A DNA stretch of 64,000 nt from Heterodera schachtii (lineage: Eukaryota; Nematoda; Chromadorea; Rhabditida; Heteroderidae), in assembly GCA_023374025.1 (NCBI GenBank), contig SIJG01000154.1, positions 225,790-289,789 on the forward strand, read 5' to 3'. The translations under genes and the position numbers were made by a program. The notes below the pieces were generated by a model, which was not told the DNA's origin, ran no database searches, and saw only the letters and a list, made by a program, of their open reading frames with translations. How positions within the stretch are numbered: position 1 is the first letter of the stretch; each line of letters starts with the position of its first letter. Positions 30,481 through 42,131 of the stretch are shown in pieces.

Positions 30481-31374
30481 TAAATCTAAAAAACTACTTA
30501 ATTGAAAACAAAAAATAATAAATTTTTATTCTACTGAACAAATTATTGGCAAGATTAAGTAATATAATGATTAAATTTATTTTTCAATTAATGATATTTT
30601 TATTATGGTCCCCTGAATAATAAACTCGAAATCGTAAGTCAATTCATGAAGTTAAATTAAAATCTTTTCGGCGTTATTAACAATTTTTTAGGCCCTTCGC
30701 GGCGTCTGACTGAGCATTTATGTAATTTTAAATAATTTTTATTATTTGTATTTTTATGTTTTCAAGAGAAAAAATATTTGTCATTTTTCTGTATTATTAT
30801 TATTATTTTTTTTTTTTTTTTTTGCAAATTTGTCATAATTTGTTTTTTTTTTGCAAATTTTGACAAAGGATCATCTAAAAATTTTGCATTTTATCCTTTA
30901 AAAACATATTTTTTTTAATTCTTTGAAAAATCAGGTAATTTTCAATAAAATCCTTTTCCTCATTAGAAACATTAAGATTATACTAATTTAAACAATTTTC
31001 TTGTCTTTCCTCATGAATCAAACAAATATCCCAAAAATCCGTAACCCGTAATCCGTAACTCCAAAAACCCCGTAATTTCCGTAATCCGCAATCCGTAAAC
31101 CGTAATTGCGTGCAGCCCTGGTTTTGATCTTCTTCGATTTAATAATTGCTTTTACCAGCGATGGTCTTGCTGTGTTTTATTGTAACCTTTTCACTGTTAA
31201 ATGAATATTTAATAATTTCCGAATAAATGAAATTGATTAATTTTTTAATTTTGAAATTTGTTTTTTCTTTTTATATTTGTCCTGTGAATAAATTAATATT
31301 TTGTAATTCATGGTTTTATTTCTTGGCAATTTATTATCCAAGAAGATAAATTGTGCCTATTTTTATTCCACCTT
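30481..31374. other. Intergenic region with CCGTAAT-type repeat end
   Basis: AT-rich with long T runs near 30810. The segment 31030-31125 carries CCGTAACCCGTAATCCGTAA and ends GCGTGCAGCCCTGG, apparently the opposite end of the CAGTGCTGGAC/ATTACGG element. No gene found. Confidence 0.5.
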
Positions 31375-31705
31375 GGTTTTTTAATTGCCCAAATTTTTCA
31401 AATTAAATCACAAGTCGTTTTGATAACATATTTGGAAAAAAAAAGAAAAAAAAAACGAAATAAACTCAAAAAAGAGATAAATTGCAAATAATATAAAATC
31501 AAAGAGAAAAATTAAAAAAATAAATAAAAGCTAAGTTCAATAATTGATGAAGAAAATATTTAAATTGTTCAAAAATTCATAGAGCATTAAAATATATATT
31601 CAAAAAAAGAATGGGAGCAAAATTATAAAGAAATTTGTAAGAAAATTGGAATTAGCCGTAGAACAATTGAGCAATAGAAGAAACAATTAGGAATCAAATC
31701 AGGAC
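31375..31705 (+). pseudogene. Highly decayed HTH-family copy
   Basis: Short blocks still align with the family: LPKFFKLNHKS-like sequence, TTTGGAAAAAAAAAG, ATTGATGAAGAAAATATTT, then AAGAAATTTGTAAGAAAATTG and the TGGAAGAAACAATT relic (as AATAGAAGAAACAATTAG). Many stops, with large deletions in module 1. It keeps the alternating plus orientation. Confidence 0.65.
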
Positions 31706-31989
31706 TATAGGTAATTGGATTTTCAATTACCGAAATCCGTAATTCCGGTGGGGCCAAAACCCCCCTAATTTCCATACTTTCCAAGATAATTTTTGCATTT
31801 TTATTTATCTTTTTTGAACGAAATTATATTTTTTGAAGAATAGAAAGTAAAAAATAACATTAATTTTGTAATTCAAGTAATTTAAAATATTAAAAAAAAA
31901 TTTGCATAAAAATTGAAATAATTTTTAATTTTTAAAAATGTACAATTTTTCATTAATTTTTTAGTAGGTTTGGCTGAGTCTTGGTATTA

Positions 31990-34082
31990 AAAAATAAATT
32001 AAACATTTATTAAAATAAAAATATTATCGGTGCTTTCGATGGCAGATCAAATTTTTTATGAAAACACTTCAGAAAACATTTGCATTTGGCGATTCATTGG
32101 TTAAATTTCAACCGACTGTTCAGTTTCGTCAGATCCTACAAATATTTTTGTTTTATTAAAAAAATAATATAAAATTAAATCATTTTGCAAATATTAATGA
32201 GGCTGCCAAACATCTCAAATTGTATAATTTAATTAATATTCATTAAAAATGCAATTTATTATAATTACCAGCAGAAGAAGATTGGGTTAGACCAGCAGCA
32301 TGATTTTGGTCTTCATCTCCTTCAACTTAAATTAAATAATAATTGCCATTTAATATTAATTTTATTCATTTATTTTTCTGTTTTCTTATTAAATATTAAT
32401 GAAAGTATTGCATTATTAAATATGAATATTTAAAGTATTTGATAAATATAATTTTTTGTTATCATGTCATTAACAGTGGAATGTTCAAGCATTTAAAAGT
32501 TTAATTAATAGTTATTTAAATTTGTATTGCTTTTTACTTGGAATTATTAATCCTTCCAAATTTGTTGAAGAAATATCCACGGAATGATCTGATTCGTTAT
32601 CAGTTTCTAAAATGGAACAATTAATTAATACATAAAAAAATAAATTAAATATTAAATAATTATTATTTTAAATAAACCATGAGGAATATTTGTTGAAATT
32701 TGTACTGAGTGATCAGATTCGCTGTCAGAATCTGCAAAAAAATTAAATAAAATTCAAAAAATAATCAATTTATAAACCGTGGGGCGCATTTGGTGTAATA
32801 TCCACTGAATAGTCAGATTGATTATCTGAAGATTAATTTAAATTAAATCATTTAAATTTGATAAATAAATATGTATATCCACTACTCTATGTTTTAGATT
32901 CTAAAATTTTGAATAATTTTTTTTTTTGAATATTATTTTTAAACAATAAAATTTTTTGATTCGATCTTAAGCAATTTTGGTTTACAGCATAAATATATAA
33001 TCAAAACTAAATTAGGTAACAAACCATTTAATAAATGTTCATGAGGTTCCCATTCATCAGCTTGTTCTGGATTATCTAAAATAATTATCATTAAAAAATA
33101 AAAATTAAGATTTTCAAATATAATTTTGAATTTAACCAATTTCGTCGATTCCTCCACCAATTACAACAGGAATATTTGGCTGATCATCATCGCCATCCTC
33201 CTTTTAAATATTTTTTAATTATGAATGAAATGAATAGAAATACCAAAACATACAATTACTATGAATGTTCCACCATCATTATCATTCTGATTGTTATTAG
33301 GTGGCAATTCGTCCGGAATTTTCACTTCCCTTCGACACACTGGGCATCGCTTACTTTCTTGTAACCTTAATAGGCATTTAAAAAAAAATAATATTTTGAA
33401 TTATTAAAAATGTAATTAGTTTTCAACCAAACGAAATTACCATTGATCAATACATTTTTGGTGATAGCTATGCTAAAAAAGAATATTTTAAAAATCATTA
33501 TTTTTAATTTAATTAACTATTTTAATTTTTACTTTTAAGCCTACATAAAATAATGGGATCGATTGTTTGAACCAATAAAACGAAACTTATTTTAAAAGTG
33601 AGTAAGCCAAATTAACATATACCCTATATTTTTAAAAATTTTACGTGAAAGGAAGGAGCCAAAAAAAAGTGCAGCCGCGAAAAAATTTTGGAATTTTTGC
33701 ATTGGTTTTCGATTAATTTTTTAAAATATATAATTTATTTTTCTTAATTAATATTGAATTAAAATATTTATATCAACACTCAACACTGCAGTTTTGTAGT
33801 GTTTTCAGCAGAGAATTGTCAGTAACAGCTAAGCTGGCCAAGCAAATTGAGCAATTGTCGTCCGATTCGTCATTTTGTGAACTTTTTGGGCTTTCATTAT
33901 ATAAGTACTTTGATTTCTTGCCAAAGGAAAGGAGTTTTTTAAGTTTTTCTAATTTTGCTGAAAATTTTGAGTGGTTTTTTTTACAAAAAAATTATTAATT
34001 AAAAATTTTATTTACTTGGAGCAGCATGGAACAATCCAATGAGTGCAAGAAATCCAAACAAAATGAATAATTTGCTAATCAT
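31990..34082 (-). pseudogene. Inverted, decayed copy of the secreted RING-H2 micro-exon gene
   Basis: Exon 1 (34082-34016) encodes MISKLFILFGFLALIGLFHA, a clear signal peptide. RING exons are recognisable: DDNCSICLASLAVTDNSLLK near 33865-33795, HSYHQKCIDQW near 33472-33441, and LQESKRCPVCRREVKIPDEL near 33365. Micro-exons follow, including DNPEQADEWEPHEHLLNG near 33080 and DSDSESDHSV-type exons. The only visible acceptor for exon 2 gives the wrong frame and an early stop. The exon matching DGWQPHEYLLNG has a stop (near 32195), and the following exon has a TAA in place of the CCA of the intact gene (near 32110). Compared with 50712-54370 it is a non-functional copy. Confidence 0.8.
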
Positions 34083-34249
34083 TTTCTAAACGGTTTTTCA
34101 AAAAAAAAAATATAATAATTTCGTTTAATAAAATTAATATATGTTGAATAAAAAATTATTCAAATAATAATAATTTGTATTTATTAAAAAATATAAAATG
34201 CCATGCTTTAATGAAATCCAACGGGAAAATATTACTTTTATTATAATTT

Positions 34250-34865
34250 TCATCATAATTGGCTTATTGATTTAATACACATGTATTGGCTTATATTTCC
34301 GGCCATGGCAAAAGGAAACGTTGCGCACTTATCATTTCAGCGGAAGGCTTTCTTTGAGAAAATTTTTTAATTTTTTATAGAAAAGGAAAATAAATTTGAG
34401 ATAAATGAATAAAGAAAAAAAAAGCATAATTAATGAACGGCGTTATCAATAACCTGGGCTGCCAATTTTATGTAAATACATATTTTTTTCCTGGCTTCTC
34501 CATGCTCTAATAGTAGGAAAAACACTTTCTTTTTTGGGTTTGCATATAAAAATCGGGACTTTTATTTGCATATTTCGGGTTTTTCTGCATATTTCTTGCA
34601 TATTTTGCCATTTTTGTACATATTTTCAGGTTTTTTGCATATTTAGCTATTGTCAAATTTTTTCCGTTTTGAATATCCCTCTTTTATTATAATTTTCATC
34701 ATAATTGGCTTATTGATATAATACACATGTATTCGCTTATATTTCCGGCCATGGCAAAAGAAACGTTGCGCACTTATCATTTCAGCGGAAAGCTTTCTTT
34801 GAGAAAATTTTTTAATTTTTTATAGAAAAGGAAAAGAAATTTGAGTTAAATGAATAAAGAAAGAA
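34250..34865. repeat. Duplicated RING-gene upstream region flanking a hAT-like fragment
   Basis: 34250-34430 and 34686-34865 are near-identical direct repeats (GGCTTATTGATTTAATACAC, then CATGGCAAAAG and ACGTTGCGCACTTATCATTT). They are the 5' flank of the minus-strand RING relic. Between them, at 34455-34680, lies a truncated member of the GGGCTGCCAATTTTATGTAA element family. The same flank occurs inverted at about 50470-50620 upstream of the intact RING gene. Confidence 0.75.
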
Positions 34866-35274
34866 AATATGAAAAAAATAACTTAAATTGTTTATTTGCT
34901 TTTAGGCTCAATTGAATTAAATGTTAAATTTTCAAAGCAAATAAATTTGAGTTGTACTCAGAGATGTGTTGAATTTTAGCATTTTTCAAGTTTTAATGAT
35001 ATGGTTAGAATTGTTAAATAATAAAAATATATTTTTTGGATTTTTAAATATATTATTTGACTTATAATAATGTAAAGATTAAGAAAGAGGAGATTGTTTG
35101 ATTAGCAGCAAAATTTTGTAGGTTTATTTTTTGGCAAAGATTTTAAATATTTTTAATTTAACATAAATTGTTTATTTGTTTTAAGGCTTCATTGCATAAA
35201 ATGTCAAATTCAAAGCAAATAAATTTGAGTTGTCTTTAACACTTAATAAATAGCATTTACAAAAATATGCAAAT

Positions 35275-35495
35275 GCATTTTTTCCTAATAGTAGGAAAAA
35301 CACTTTCTTTTTTGGGTTTGCTTATAAAAATCGGGACTTTTTTTTGCATATTTTGCATATTTCGTATGCATATTTCATGCATTAGCCATTTTGAGGAATA
35401 AATTTTTTTAATTAATTTGCACCCAATAAATTTCAAGTTTTTTTTTGTGCAAATTTTGTTTTCATGCATATTTTTGACAGCCCTGTCAATAACAG
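35275..35495. mobile_element. Fragment of GGGCTGCCA hAT-like family
   Basis: Shares AATAGTAGGAAAAACACTTT and GCATATTT words with 36384-36584 and ends TTTTTGACAGCCCTG, the right terminus. The left terminus is missing. Confidence 0.65.
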
Positions 35496-35809
35496 TTGCA
35501 AAAACTGCTGAGCAGTCCTACATAAACCTCAACTCAAAGAATTTCCCTCTTAGTTCTGTTTTTCCGTCAAAATTAGTTGCAAGAATTCAAATAAATGAAA
35601 AAATAAAAAATAAATTATAATAAAATTAAAATAATTAACCTTAATAAATTCAAAAATATATAATAATAAAAACAAGTAAAATCAAAAATGATTATAAAAT
35701 CAAATTTTAAAATTTTAAAATTAAATCTTCTGATTTATAGAAAAAATTTTTTTTTTAATAATTCCACATTTTCGCACTTCGTAAATTAGCCAGTCAAATT
35801 TTGGTACTT

Positions 35810-35965
35810 TTTAAAAGATTAAGCAGATGCTAAGCGATTAAATAAATCCCCTAACAGTTTTAATTTTTGTTATGCAAAAAATCGAAAAAATTGTGAATTT
35901 CATGAATTTTATTTTCTAACTCTTTGGGGATTTTTTTAATCGCTTAATATCTGCTTAATGATAAT
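35810..35965. repeat. Small foldback repeat
   Basis: GATTAAGCAGATGCTAAGCG, then TTAAATAAATCCCC, is inverted at GGGGATTTTTTTAATCGCTT and ATATCTGCTTAATG. It can form a long imperfect hairpin. No coding content. Confidence 0.7.
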
Positions 35966-36383
35966 TTCTAAACACTTAGTGCTTCCGAATAATATCAATT
36001 TCATAAAGATTGTTAGAAAAAGAAAAAAGTTATGAACAAAAGATTAGTCCGTCGGCGAGTCGTACTGTTCCCCTTCAGTCGGCATCTGCTTACATTTTGA
36101 ACCTGAAATTAATTTAAAAACAAATACCTATTTATTAGCGTATAAAATATGAAAAGCCAACAAATACCAAAATATTTTTGGGCTAATCTCATTAATAAAA
36201 AAATTTATTTTATACATGAAATTTTTAATCAAAGCATTTTTTCGTTCAAAAAACCTAGTGTAAGGAAATAAATAGGAAAATTTAAAAATTTAAATTTAAC
36301 ATTTTTATTTAAGCATTTCATTTAAAAACAAACAAAATATCCAATGCGAATTTTTAAAAAATCCATTTTGATTTTTTTGTTAC

Positions 36384-36584
36384 TAGGGCTGCCAATTTTA
36401 TGTAGATACATATTTTTTTCCTGGCTTCTCCATGCTCTAATTACTAGGAAAAACACTTTCTTTTTTGTGTTTGCTAACAAAAGTTGGGACTTTTATTTAC
36501 ATATTTTGTATATATTTCGGGATTTCTCTTACATATTTATGTACATATTTTGACCACTTTTTGTACACAAAATTGGCAGCCCTA
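36384..36584. mobile_element. Compact hAT-like MITE (201 bp)
   Basis: Begins TAGGGCTGCCAATTTTATGT and ends AAAATTGGCAGCCCTA, nearly perfect inverted ends. The flanking 8-mers TTTGTTAC and TTTATTAG match at six of eight positions, a decayed target duplication. It is the smallest complete member of the family that also sits in the esterase intron. Confidence 0.85.
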
Positions 36585-36592
36585 TTTATTAG

Positions 36593-36840
36593 TAGGGCTC
36601 GGATTTTTAGTTTTTTTAACTATTTTTTCTGCGGCTTTATTTTCATGAGAAATACACAAAAAACATATTCTTTTTAAAAAAAATTTCGTTTTTAGCGCCA
36701 CTATTCATCACTAGGAATCACTATTTTGGAGCTTCGCCACTAAAAAAAACTATTTTGGAAGTTGGCCACTATTTTGGCATTTTTTATCACTATTTAGTTA
36801 ATTATTTTGGGATTTTTTGCCACTAAAAATCCGGGTCCTA
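36593..36840. mobile_element. hAT-like MITE adjacent to the previous one (248 bp)
   Basis: Starts TAGGGCTCGGATTTTTAGT and ends ACTAAAAATCCGGGTCCTA, inverted ends with one or two mismatches. It begins 8 bp after the end of the 36384 element. The interior contains repeated ACTATTTTGG words. Confidence 0.82.
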
Positions 36841-37595
36841 TTTAAAATCTCATTGGGTTTTAGTTGATTCAAAATGGTCAATAAATTTTTCTTCATCAAA
36901 AATTTAATCCTTCGAAATGTAATGGAAATAAAAAAAAATGTTCCATGAAAATGGAAAAATTTTCGTAAACTCTAACTTTTTAAAATTTAATTTTAATTTT
37001 CGAAATTTTTGTTACTGAAAAAGTTATTTTTAGTGGCTGCTATATTTTTGTTTTTTTATTGCATTTTTTATGAATTTTGTGCAAAACACTAAAATAAGAA
37101 AAAAAAAACAGCAGATTCTTTAAATTTTTTTTAAGGTTTAAGCAGATTTAAAACGCAAATTTTCATTGCTGAGATAATTTGGATGTTTAATGAATTTTTA
37201 AAGCTAATCGCCTTTTTAGTCGCGAAAGTCTTTCTTTTTTGATACCATTTTTGTGAAGAAATTTTTAAAAAGCCGAAACTAATTACCAAAAATTGCTATA
37301 ATAAGAATTGAATTTAACTTAATAAATTATTTTATGATTTCGATTTTATTTTTTCTGGAGGCCACAATAACAAAATATAATTAATGGGAAATTAAATTTA
37401 ATCATTTTTTTTTACTTATTTTGCCAATAATTTAACCAGTAGAATAACAAGTAATAAAATATTAATTTATTTTTTATTTTCAATTAAATGGATTTTTCTT
37501 AATTATAAGAATTTTTCATGTATAAAAAGTAATTTATGTTTAAATTATATTTTAAAAAAAAATAATTGCTTGTTTTTTTTTTGAGAATTTATAAA
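36841..37595. other. Intergenic region upstream of HTH gene
   Basis: AT-rich DNA with no recognisable element up to about 37330. The last 250 bp (from AATAAATTATTTTATGATTT) are the conserved flank of MKLH-type HTH genes, shared with 10690-10929 and, inverted, with 41024-41270. Confidence 0.5.
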
Positions 37596-38153
37596 ATGAA
37601 ACTCCACCTTTTATTCATTTTAATTATATTTTTGGTGATCCAACTTCATCAAATTAAAATGGAAAATAAAAAATTGCAACAAAAATCATTTGATGAAATA
37701 TTTGGCGAAAAATGGGAAGAAAAAGAAGAAGAAAATTTGAAAGAAAAAAGAGAAATAATTCAAAAATTCTACAAAATAAAAGAAAAAATTAAGCAAAAAG
37801 GAACAAAATACACAACAAAAGAATGGAGTAAAATTGAAGTAAAAATAGCAAAAAAATTGGGGACAAATCGAATGAAAATTTATGAATGGATTAAAGAATT
37901 GGGCCTGAATCAAAAAGTACAAAACAGCTACAAATCAAAAACTAATGAAGAAAAAATTGAAATTGTCCAAAAATTTATTGAAATGGCAAATGAATTTAAA
38001 CAAAATAGAAAATATTCAAGAAAAGAATGGCAACAAAATTATGCCGAAATTTGTAAGAAAATTGGAGTTAGCCATGTAACAATTATGAGATGGAAGAGAA
38101 AATTTGGCATTAGCCGAAAATTAATGACTGAGAAAGAAAAAATGGAAAATTAA
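37596..38153 (+). CDS. Secreted HTH protein, two modules (185 aa)
   Basis: I choose MKLHLLFILIIFLVIQLHQI as the start (37596) over the Met 10 codons upstream, because it aligns with the family signal peptides. It continues SFDEIFGEKWEEKEEENLKE, module 1 (KIEVKIAKKLGTNRMKIYEW), linker NSYKSKTNEEKIEIVQKFIE, and module 2 (NYAEICKKIGVSHVTIMRWK). It ends ...TEKEKMEN through a lost base in the A run; a short module 3 remnant follows to about 38200. All residues up to that point are well conserved, so a secreted two-HTH product is plausible. Confidence 0.78.
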   Translation: MKLHLLFILIIFLVIQLHQIKMENKKLQQKSFDEIFGEKWEEKEEENLKEKREIIQKFYKIKEKIKQKGTKYTTKEWSKIEVKIAKKLGTNRMKIYEWIKELGLNQKVQNSYKSKTNEEKIEIVQKFIEMANEFKQNRKYSRKEWQQNYAEICKKIGVSHVTIMRWKRKFGISRKLMTEKEKMEN

Positions 38154-38339
38154 AAAATATTGCCAAATAAAAAGAGAAAATGCAAAAATTAGTGACAGGG
38201 AAAAAAAATTGAGAGATTATTCTTGAATTTTATTTTTGGAAAAAGTGGAAGAAGAAGAAAAGCCAAGAAAATAATGACAACGTAATATATTGCTTTTCTT
38301 TTCAAATTTTTTTTTTCGGATTTTTTGTGGTTTTCGGCG

Positions 38340-38500
38340 TTTGAATAGCTAAAAATTGTTTCTTCCATTTTAATGTATTTCGACATAATTTTGGTGTTGA
38401 GAAACTATTTTCGTTTTTGTTTAATTAAACAGTGTATAATTTCAATTTGTTTTTCATTAGCTTTAATTATTAGCCCTTTTGATGTTGTTTATTAAGACAC
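38340..38500 (-). pseudogene. Decayed HTH-family fragment
   Basis: On the minus strand, AATTATGTCGAAATACATTA, then AAATGGAAGAAACAATTTTT, resembles module 2 of the HTH family. The upstream linker (AATTGAAATTATACACTG) is also visible. It has many stops and no start. Confidence 0.55.
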
Positions 38501-38578
38501 AAATTTTAATGTGATGCCAGAAGGAATGGAGTGTGGGAGAAAGTTGGGATAAAGGACCTGAGAGAACCTATAAAAAGA

Positions 38579-38649
38579 GCGCCCGTAGCTCAGTTGATTA
38601 GAGCACGGCACGGATTGCTTGGGTCGTGGGTTCGAGTCCCACCGGGCGA
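38579..38649 (+). tRNA. tRNA-like sequence, probably a tRNA pseudogene
   Basis: GCGCCCGTAGCTCAGTTGAT, then TAGAGC, matches the acceptor start, D-arm and A box. GTGGGTTCGAGTCCCAC is a perfect T-arm with B box GGTTCGAGTCC. The acceptor pairs at six of seven positions (first pair G-A). The anticodon arm is defective: stem CGGCA/TGCTT encloses a 5-nt loop instead of 7, so no anticodon can be read. It is either a tRNA relic or the head of a tRNA-derived SINE; a functional tRNA is unlikely. Confidence 0.55.
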
Positions 38650-38739
38650 GTTACCTTTTATTCTACATTAATCCAATAATAAGCGCACTTTTTTATTTGC
38701 CTATTTTCCTTTTTTCTTGATATCGGCACAATCGGGCCC

Positions 38740-38905
38740 CTTCGACGACGGCATTTTCTTATCTTTCTGTGTATTATACTGTCGGATTGTCCACCACTAT
38801 CCGATTGTCCACCTTTGTCGGATTGTCCACTATCCGATTGTCCACCTCTGTCCGATTGTCCGTCCGTCTCTGTCGGATTGTCCATTGTCCAATTGTCCAG
38901 TCACA
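38740..38905. repeat. Short tandem repeat of CGGATTGTCCAC type
   Basis: About nine imperfect 15-18 bp units such as TGTCGGATTGTCCACTATC and CTGTCCGATTGTCC. The open frames on both strands over this region are repeat artefacts. Confidence 0.85.
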
Positions 38906-38929
38906 ATCCCTGTGGATACACTTTAAATA

Positions 38930-39130
38930 TTTTTGCAATTTCCTTGTCACTCTTTTTCTGGTTTCACCTTTTATTTTGATTAGCTAACAATTATGAAATT
39001 AACATATTTTGATTCGGATTTTATGAAAAGCCTAATATTTTTCAAAAAAATTGAGAATTTCTTCCTCCAACCTACTTTCTTATTGCCAATACTTTTTCTT
39101 TTTCAGTTATTCTCAGTCGCAAGAAATTTT
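38930..39130 (-). pseudogene. Duplicated 3' end of an HTH-family gene
   Basis: Carries a minus-strand match to KEIAKIFK plus the downstream segment TATTTTGATTCGGATTTTAT with the following AAAGCCTAATATTTTTC. The same downstream segment recurs at 39420-39500 beside the relic at 39495-40196, so this looks like a partial duplication. Between the two, 39131-39350 contains repeated GACTGATCAAGC/GATTGATCAGGG words. Confidence 0.55.
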
Positions 39131-39494
39131 TCCCAATAGTGTTAAGGATTGACTGATCAAGCAACCTGATCGACTCATTGATCAATGTTGTCTCCCATAG
39201 ATGTTTAGGGACTGACCAATCGGATAGGTAGGCTGATTGATCAGGGTTTCAGGGATAAGTTTGATGTCATGTTTTTAATTTTCGTTATTTATCTATTTTT
39301 GAGTAAAATTTTAAACTAAAAATCTGAGAGGAAAGCCAAAGAATTGAACAGGAGCAAAATTTTATAAAACTTTGACGACGATCACTAAAATAATAATTCA
39401 GCAAATTAATGCGATTTACAAATTGGATTCAGATTTTATGAAAAATCTAATATTTTTCAAAAAATTTCTAAACTTTTCTTCCTCTAATCAACTT

Positions 39495-40196
39495 TCATAT
39501 TTTCAAATATGTTTTCTTATTTGTCTTCTCTTCCAAACTGTTTCGTCCATCTTACAATGCTCTTTCTATCAATTTTCATTAATTTTGCAATTTCCTTATC
39601 ACTAATTTTCGGATTTTCTTTTTTAATTTCCCAATAAATTTTCATTTTTTCCATTTTTTCTTTCTCCGTTATCTTTTCTTGCTAATGCCAAATTGTTTCT
39701 TCCATTTGTTAATTGTTCCTTTGCAAACTCCAATTTTCTTACCAATTTCGGCATAATTTTGTTGCCATTCATTGTGATGAATATTTTCTTTTTGTTTAAA
39801 TTCATTTATCATTTCAATGAATTTTTTCACAATTTAAATTTTCTGTTCATCAGTTGTTGATTTATAGCTTTTATATATTTTTTGATTAAGTCCTAATTCT
39901 TTGATCCATTCATAAATATATTGGCGATTTGTTCCCAATTTTTTCGCTATTTTTATTTCAATTTTCTTCCATTCTTTTTCTGAATATTTTCTTCCTTTTT
40001 GCTTTATTTTTTCTTTTATTTTATAAAATTTTCCAATTATTTCTCTTTTTTTGAGTTCATTTCGTTTTTCTTCTTCTTTTTTTTCCCATTTTTCTCCAAA
40101 TATTTCGCCAAATGACTTTTGCTGCTGTTTTTTCTTTTCTGATTCAATTTTGACAATTAAAAACATAATCAAAAAGAATAACGGTAATAATTTCAT
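39495..40196 (-). pseudogene. Secreted HTH-family gene with nonsense mutation
   Basis: Starts MKLLPLFFLIMFLIVKIESE (signal peptide) and reads cleanly through module 1 (KIEIKIAKKLGTNRQYIYEW) to KSTTDEQKI. There AAATTGAAATTG of the other copies has become AAATTTAAATTG, giving TAA. The sequence beyond (IVKKFIEMINEFKQK, module 2 with KKIGVCKGTINKWK, then module 3) persists with further shifts. Unlike most copies, the first lesion is a true base substitution. Confidence 0.82.
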
Positions 40197-40591
40197 TTTT
40201 TTCGTCTCAAAAAAAATAAAAATTTTTTTAATAAAATCGTAATATATTTTTAATGGATATAAATGAATAAAAAAAATTTTTTTTCTGATGAAAAAACTGA
40301 CTGAAAATCATTACTCTACTGATTTAACGTAAAAATAAGAAATCCTACTCAATTGCAAATAATAATAATAATAAAATTTACGTTAATAATTTTATCCTTC
40401 TCACAAAATAATTGCCAATTCGTAAATGATTAAATTTTTTATTTAATTAATATAAAATTCCAATTCTAATGGGTCTTAATCAGAGTTTAGCCAACTCTGT
40501 TGATTTATCATCATTTTTCTGATATTCTTTGTTCCATTTATAAATATATTGGCGATTTGTCCCCAATTTTTATTTTTTTATAATTTTGATG

Positions 40592-41023
40592 TCATTCTTT
40601 TGCTGAATATTTTCTTTTTTGCTTAAATTCATTTGCCAATGAATTGAATTCATTGACAATTTCAATTTTTTCTTCATCAGTTTTTGATTTGTAACTTTTA
40701 TGTATTTGTTTTTGAAGACCAAATTCTTTAATCCATTTATAAATTTTGATTCGATTTGTCCCCAATTTTTTTGCTATTTTTGAATTAATTTTATTCCATT
40801 CTTTTCTTGGATATTTTCTTCCTTTTTGCTTAATTTTCTCTTTTATTTTATAAAATTTTTCAATTCTTTCTCTTTTTTCATCCAATTTTTCTTTTTTTTC
40901 TTCCCATTTTTCTCCAAATATTTCATCAAATGATTTTTGTTGCAATTTCTGATTTCCCATTTTAATTTGATGAAGTTCGATCATCAAAAATACAATCAAA
41001 ATGAATAATTGATGTAGCTTCAT
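40592..41023 (-). CDS. Secreted HTH protein, one module, truncated (143 aa)
   Basis: MKLHQLFILIVFLMIELHQI (signal peptide) leads into SFDEIFGEKWEEKKEKLDEK, one complete module (KINSKIAKKLGTNRIKIYKW), the linker, and then RKYSAKE followed by a stop. The sequence beyond the stop (to about 40525) is a scrambled fragment of module 1 (TNRQYIYKW on the minus strand), consistent with a deletion joining two copies. It may encode a short secreted protein. Confidence 0.65.
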   Translation of the reverse strand: MKLHQLFILIVFLMIELHQIKMGNQKLQQKSFDEIFGEKWEEKKEKLDEKRERIEKFYKIKEKIKQKGRKYPRKEWNKINSKIAKKLGTNRIKIYKWIKEFGLQKQIHKSYKSKTDEEKIEIVNEFNSLANEFKQKRKYSAKE

Positions 41024-42131
41024 TTTATTTAAAAATTCTCAAAAATTAACATCAATTTTTTTTAAATATAATTTAAACATAAATTAAATTTTATAAATGA
41101 ACAAATTCTTTCAAATCAGAAAAACATACTTAATTGAAAATTAAAAGAAAAAGATTTTATTATTTGTTACTCTATTGAACAATTTATTGCCAAGAATAAG
41201 TAAAATAATGATTAAATTTAATTTTCCATTAATTACATTTTATTTTTGTGGCCCCCAGAAAAATAAAAATCATAATTATAAAACAACTCCCGCTTCTCGG
41301 CCTCAGTCGGGCGCGTTCACCGCTTCTAAGTTTTTAGGGCTCATTAGCCGCTTCGCAGCCTTAGTCATGCGTTTCGAGTCCGTCTATAATTTTTGCAGCG
41401 CTCATTAGGCCCTCCGCGGCCTCAGTCGGCTGATGGTTCCGCCGTTTCTAAATTGTTTAGAATTTATTCTGTCGCTTCACGGCCTCAGTTCAGCATTAAT
41501 TTAATTAGTACTTATTTTGCATTTTTGATTTTCTATATAAAAAATATTTACTAATTTTTTTAGTCTTGACAAATTTATGTTAATATTTTATTAAATTTTA
41601 ATTTGCATTATTATCCTTTCAACCAAGCATTATAAATTTAATGAAATGTGAATGAAGTGAATTAATGGTTACAATGGTTTTTGGCATTTCTCGGGTTGAT
41701 CCATTTTATCCACGGGTGCCATTTGTACTTGGATTCAAGTACGTGCTTGGATTTGGGTTTTTGTGCATCGAAAATTTTGGCTGTACTTACTTCTTTCCCA
41801 AAGTGATTTTTCAAGCAAAAAATTTCTCTGAGAATAATCGACATTCAACAATTCATTTCCAAAATTCAAAAAAAAACTATGTTTTTCCGCACTTTTTGAC
41901 ACTTCTCATTTAAATATATGACAATTTATAAAATATTCTTTTTATACACAACTAAAATACAACAAATTATATTAAAAAAAAACAATGCAAATATTGCAAA
42001 AAATGAACAAAAAAATTAAATAAATTATTATACAATACAAGAATTAACTAAACTTCTCCAAACTAATATTAATTAATTAATTAATTAGTTCTTTTTTCTT
42101 TTACATTAACTTGTTTTCCATTTCTTTGTGT
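41024..42131. other. Intergenic region with GC-rich degenerate repeat
   Basis: 41024-41270 is the HTH-family 5' flank. 41285-41490 is GC-richer and contains repeated phrases such as CGGCCTCAGTCGG and CGCTTCTAAGTTTTTAGGG, a degenerate tandem repeat; a similar phrase occurs near 30693. Two overlapping open frames at 41662-41913 (both strands, 60-82 codons) resemble nothing I know and I do not call them. Confidence 0.5.

Noticed and set aside
38658..38926. Open frames with QSDSGGQSD or LSTIRLSTS repeats
   Set aside because: Both strands are open over the same short tandem repeat, with no start or signal; best explained as simple repeat.
41662..41913. Overlapping open frames on both strands
   Set aside because: Neither has family similarity nor a conserved flank; cannot be told from chance in this composition.
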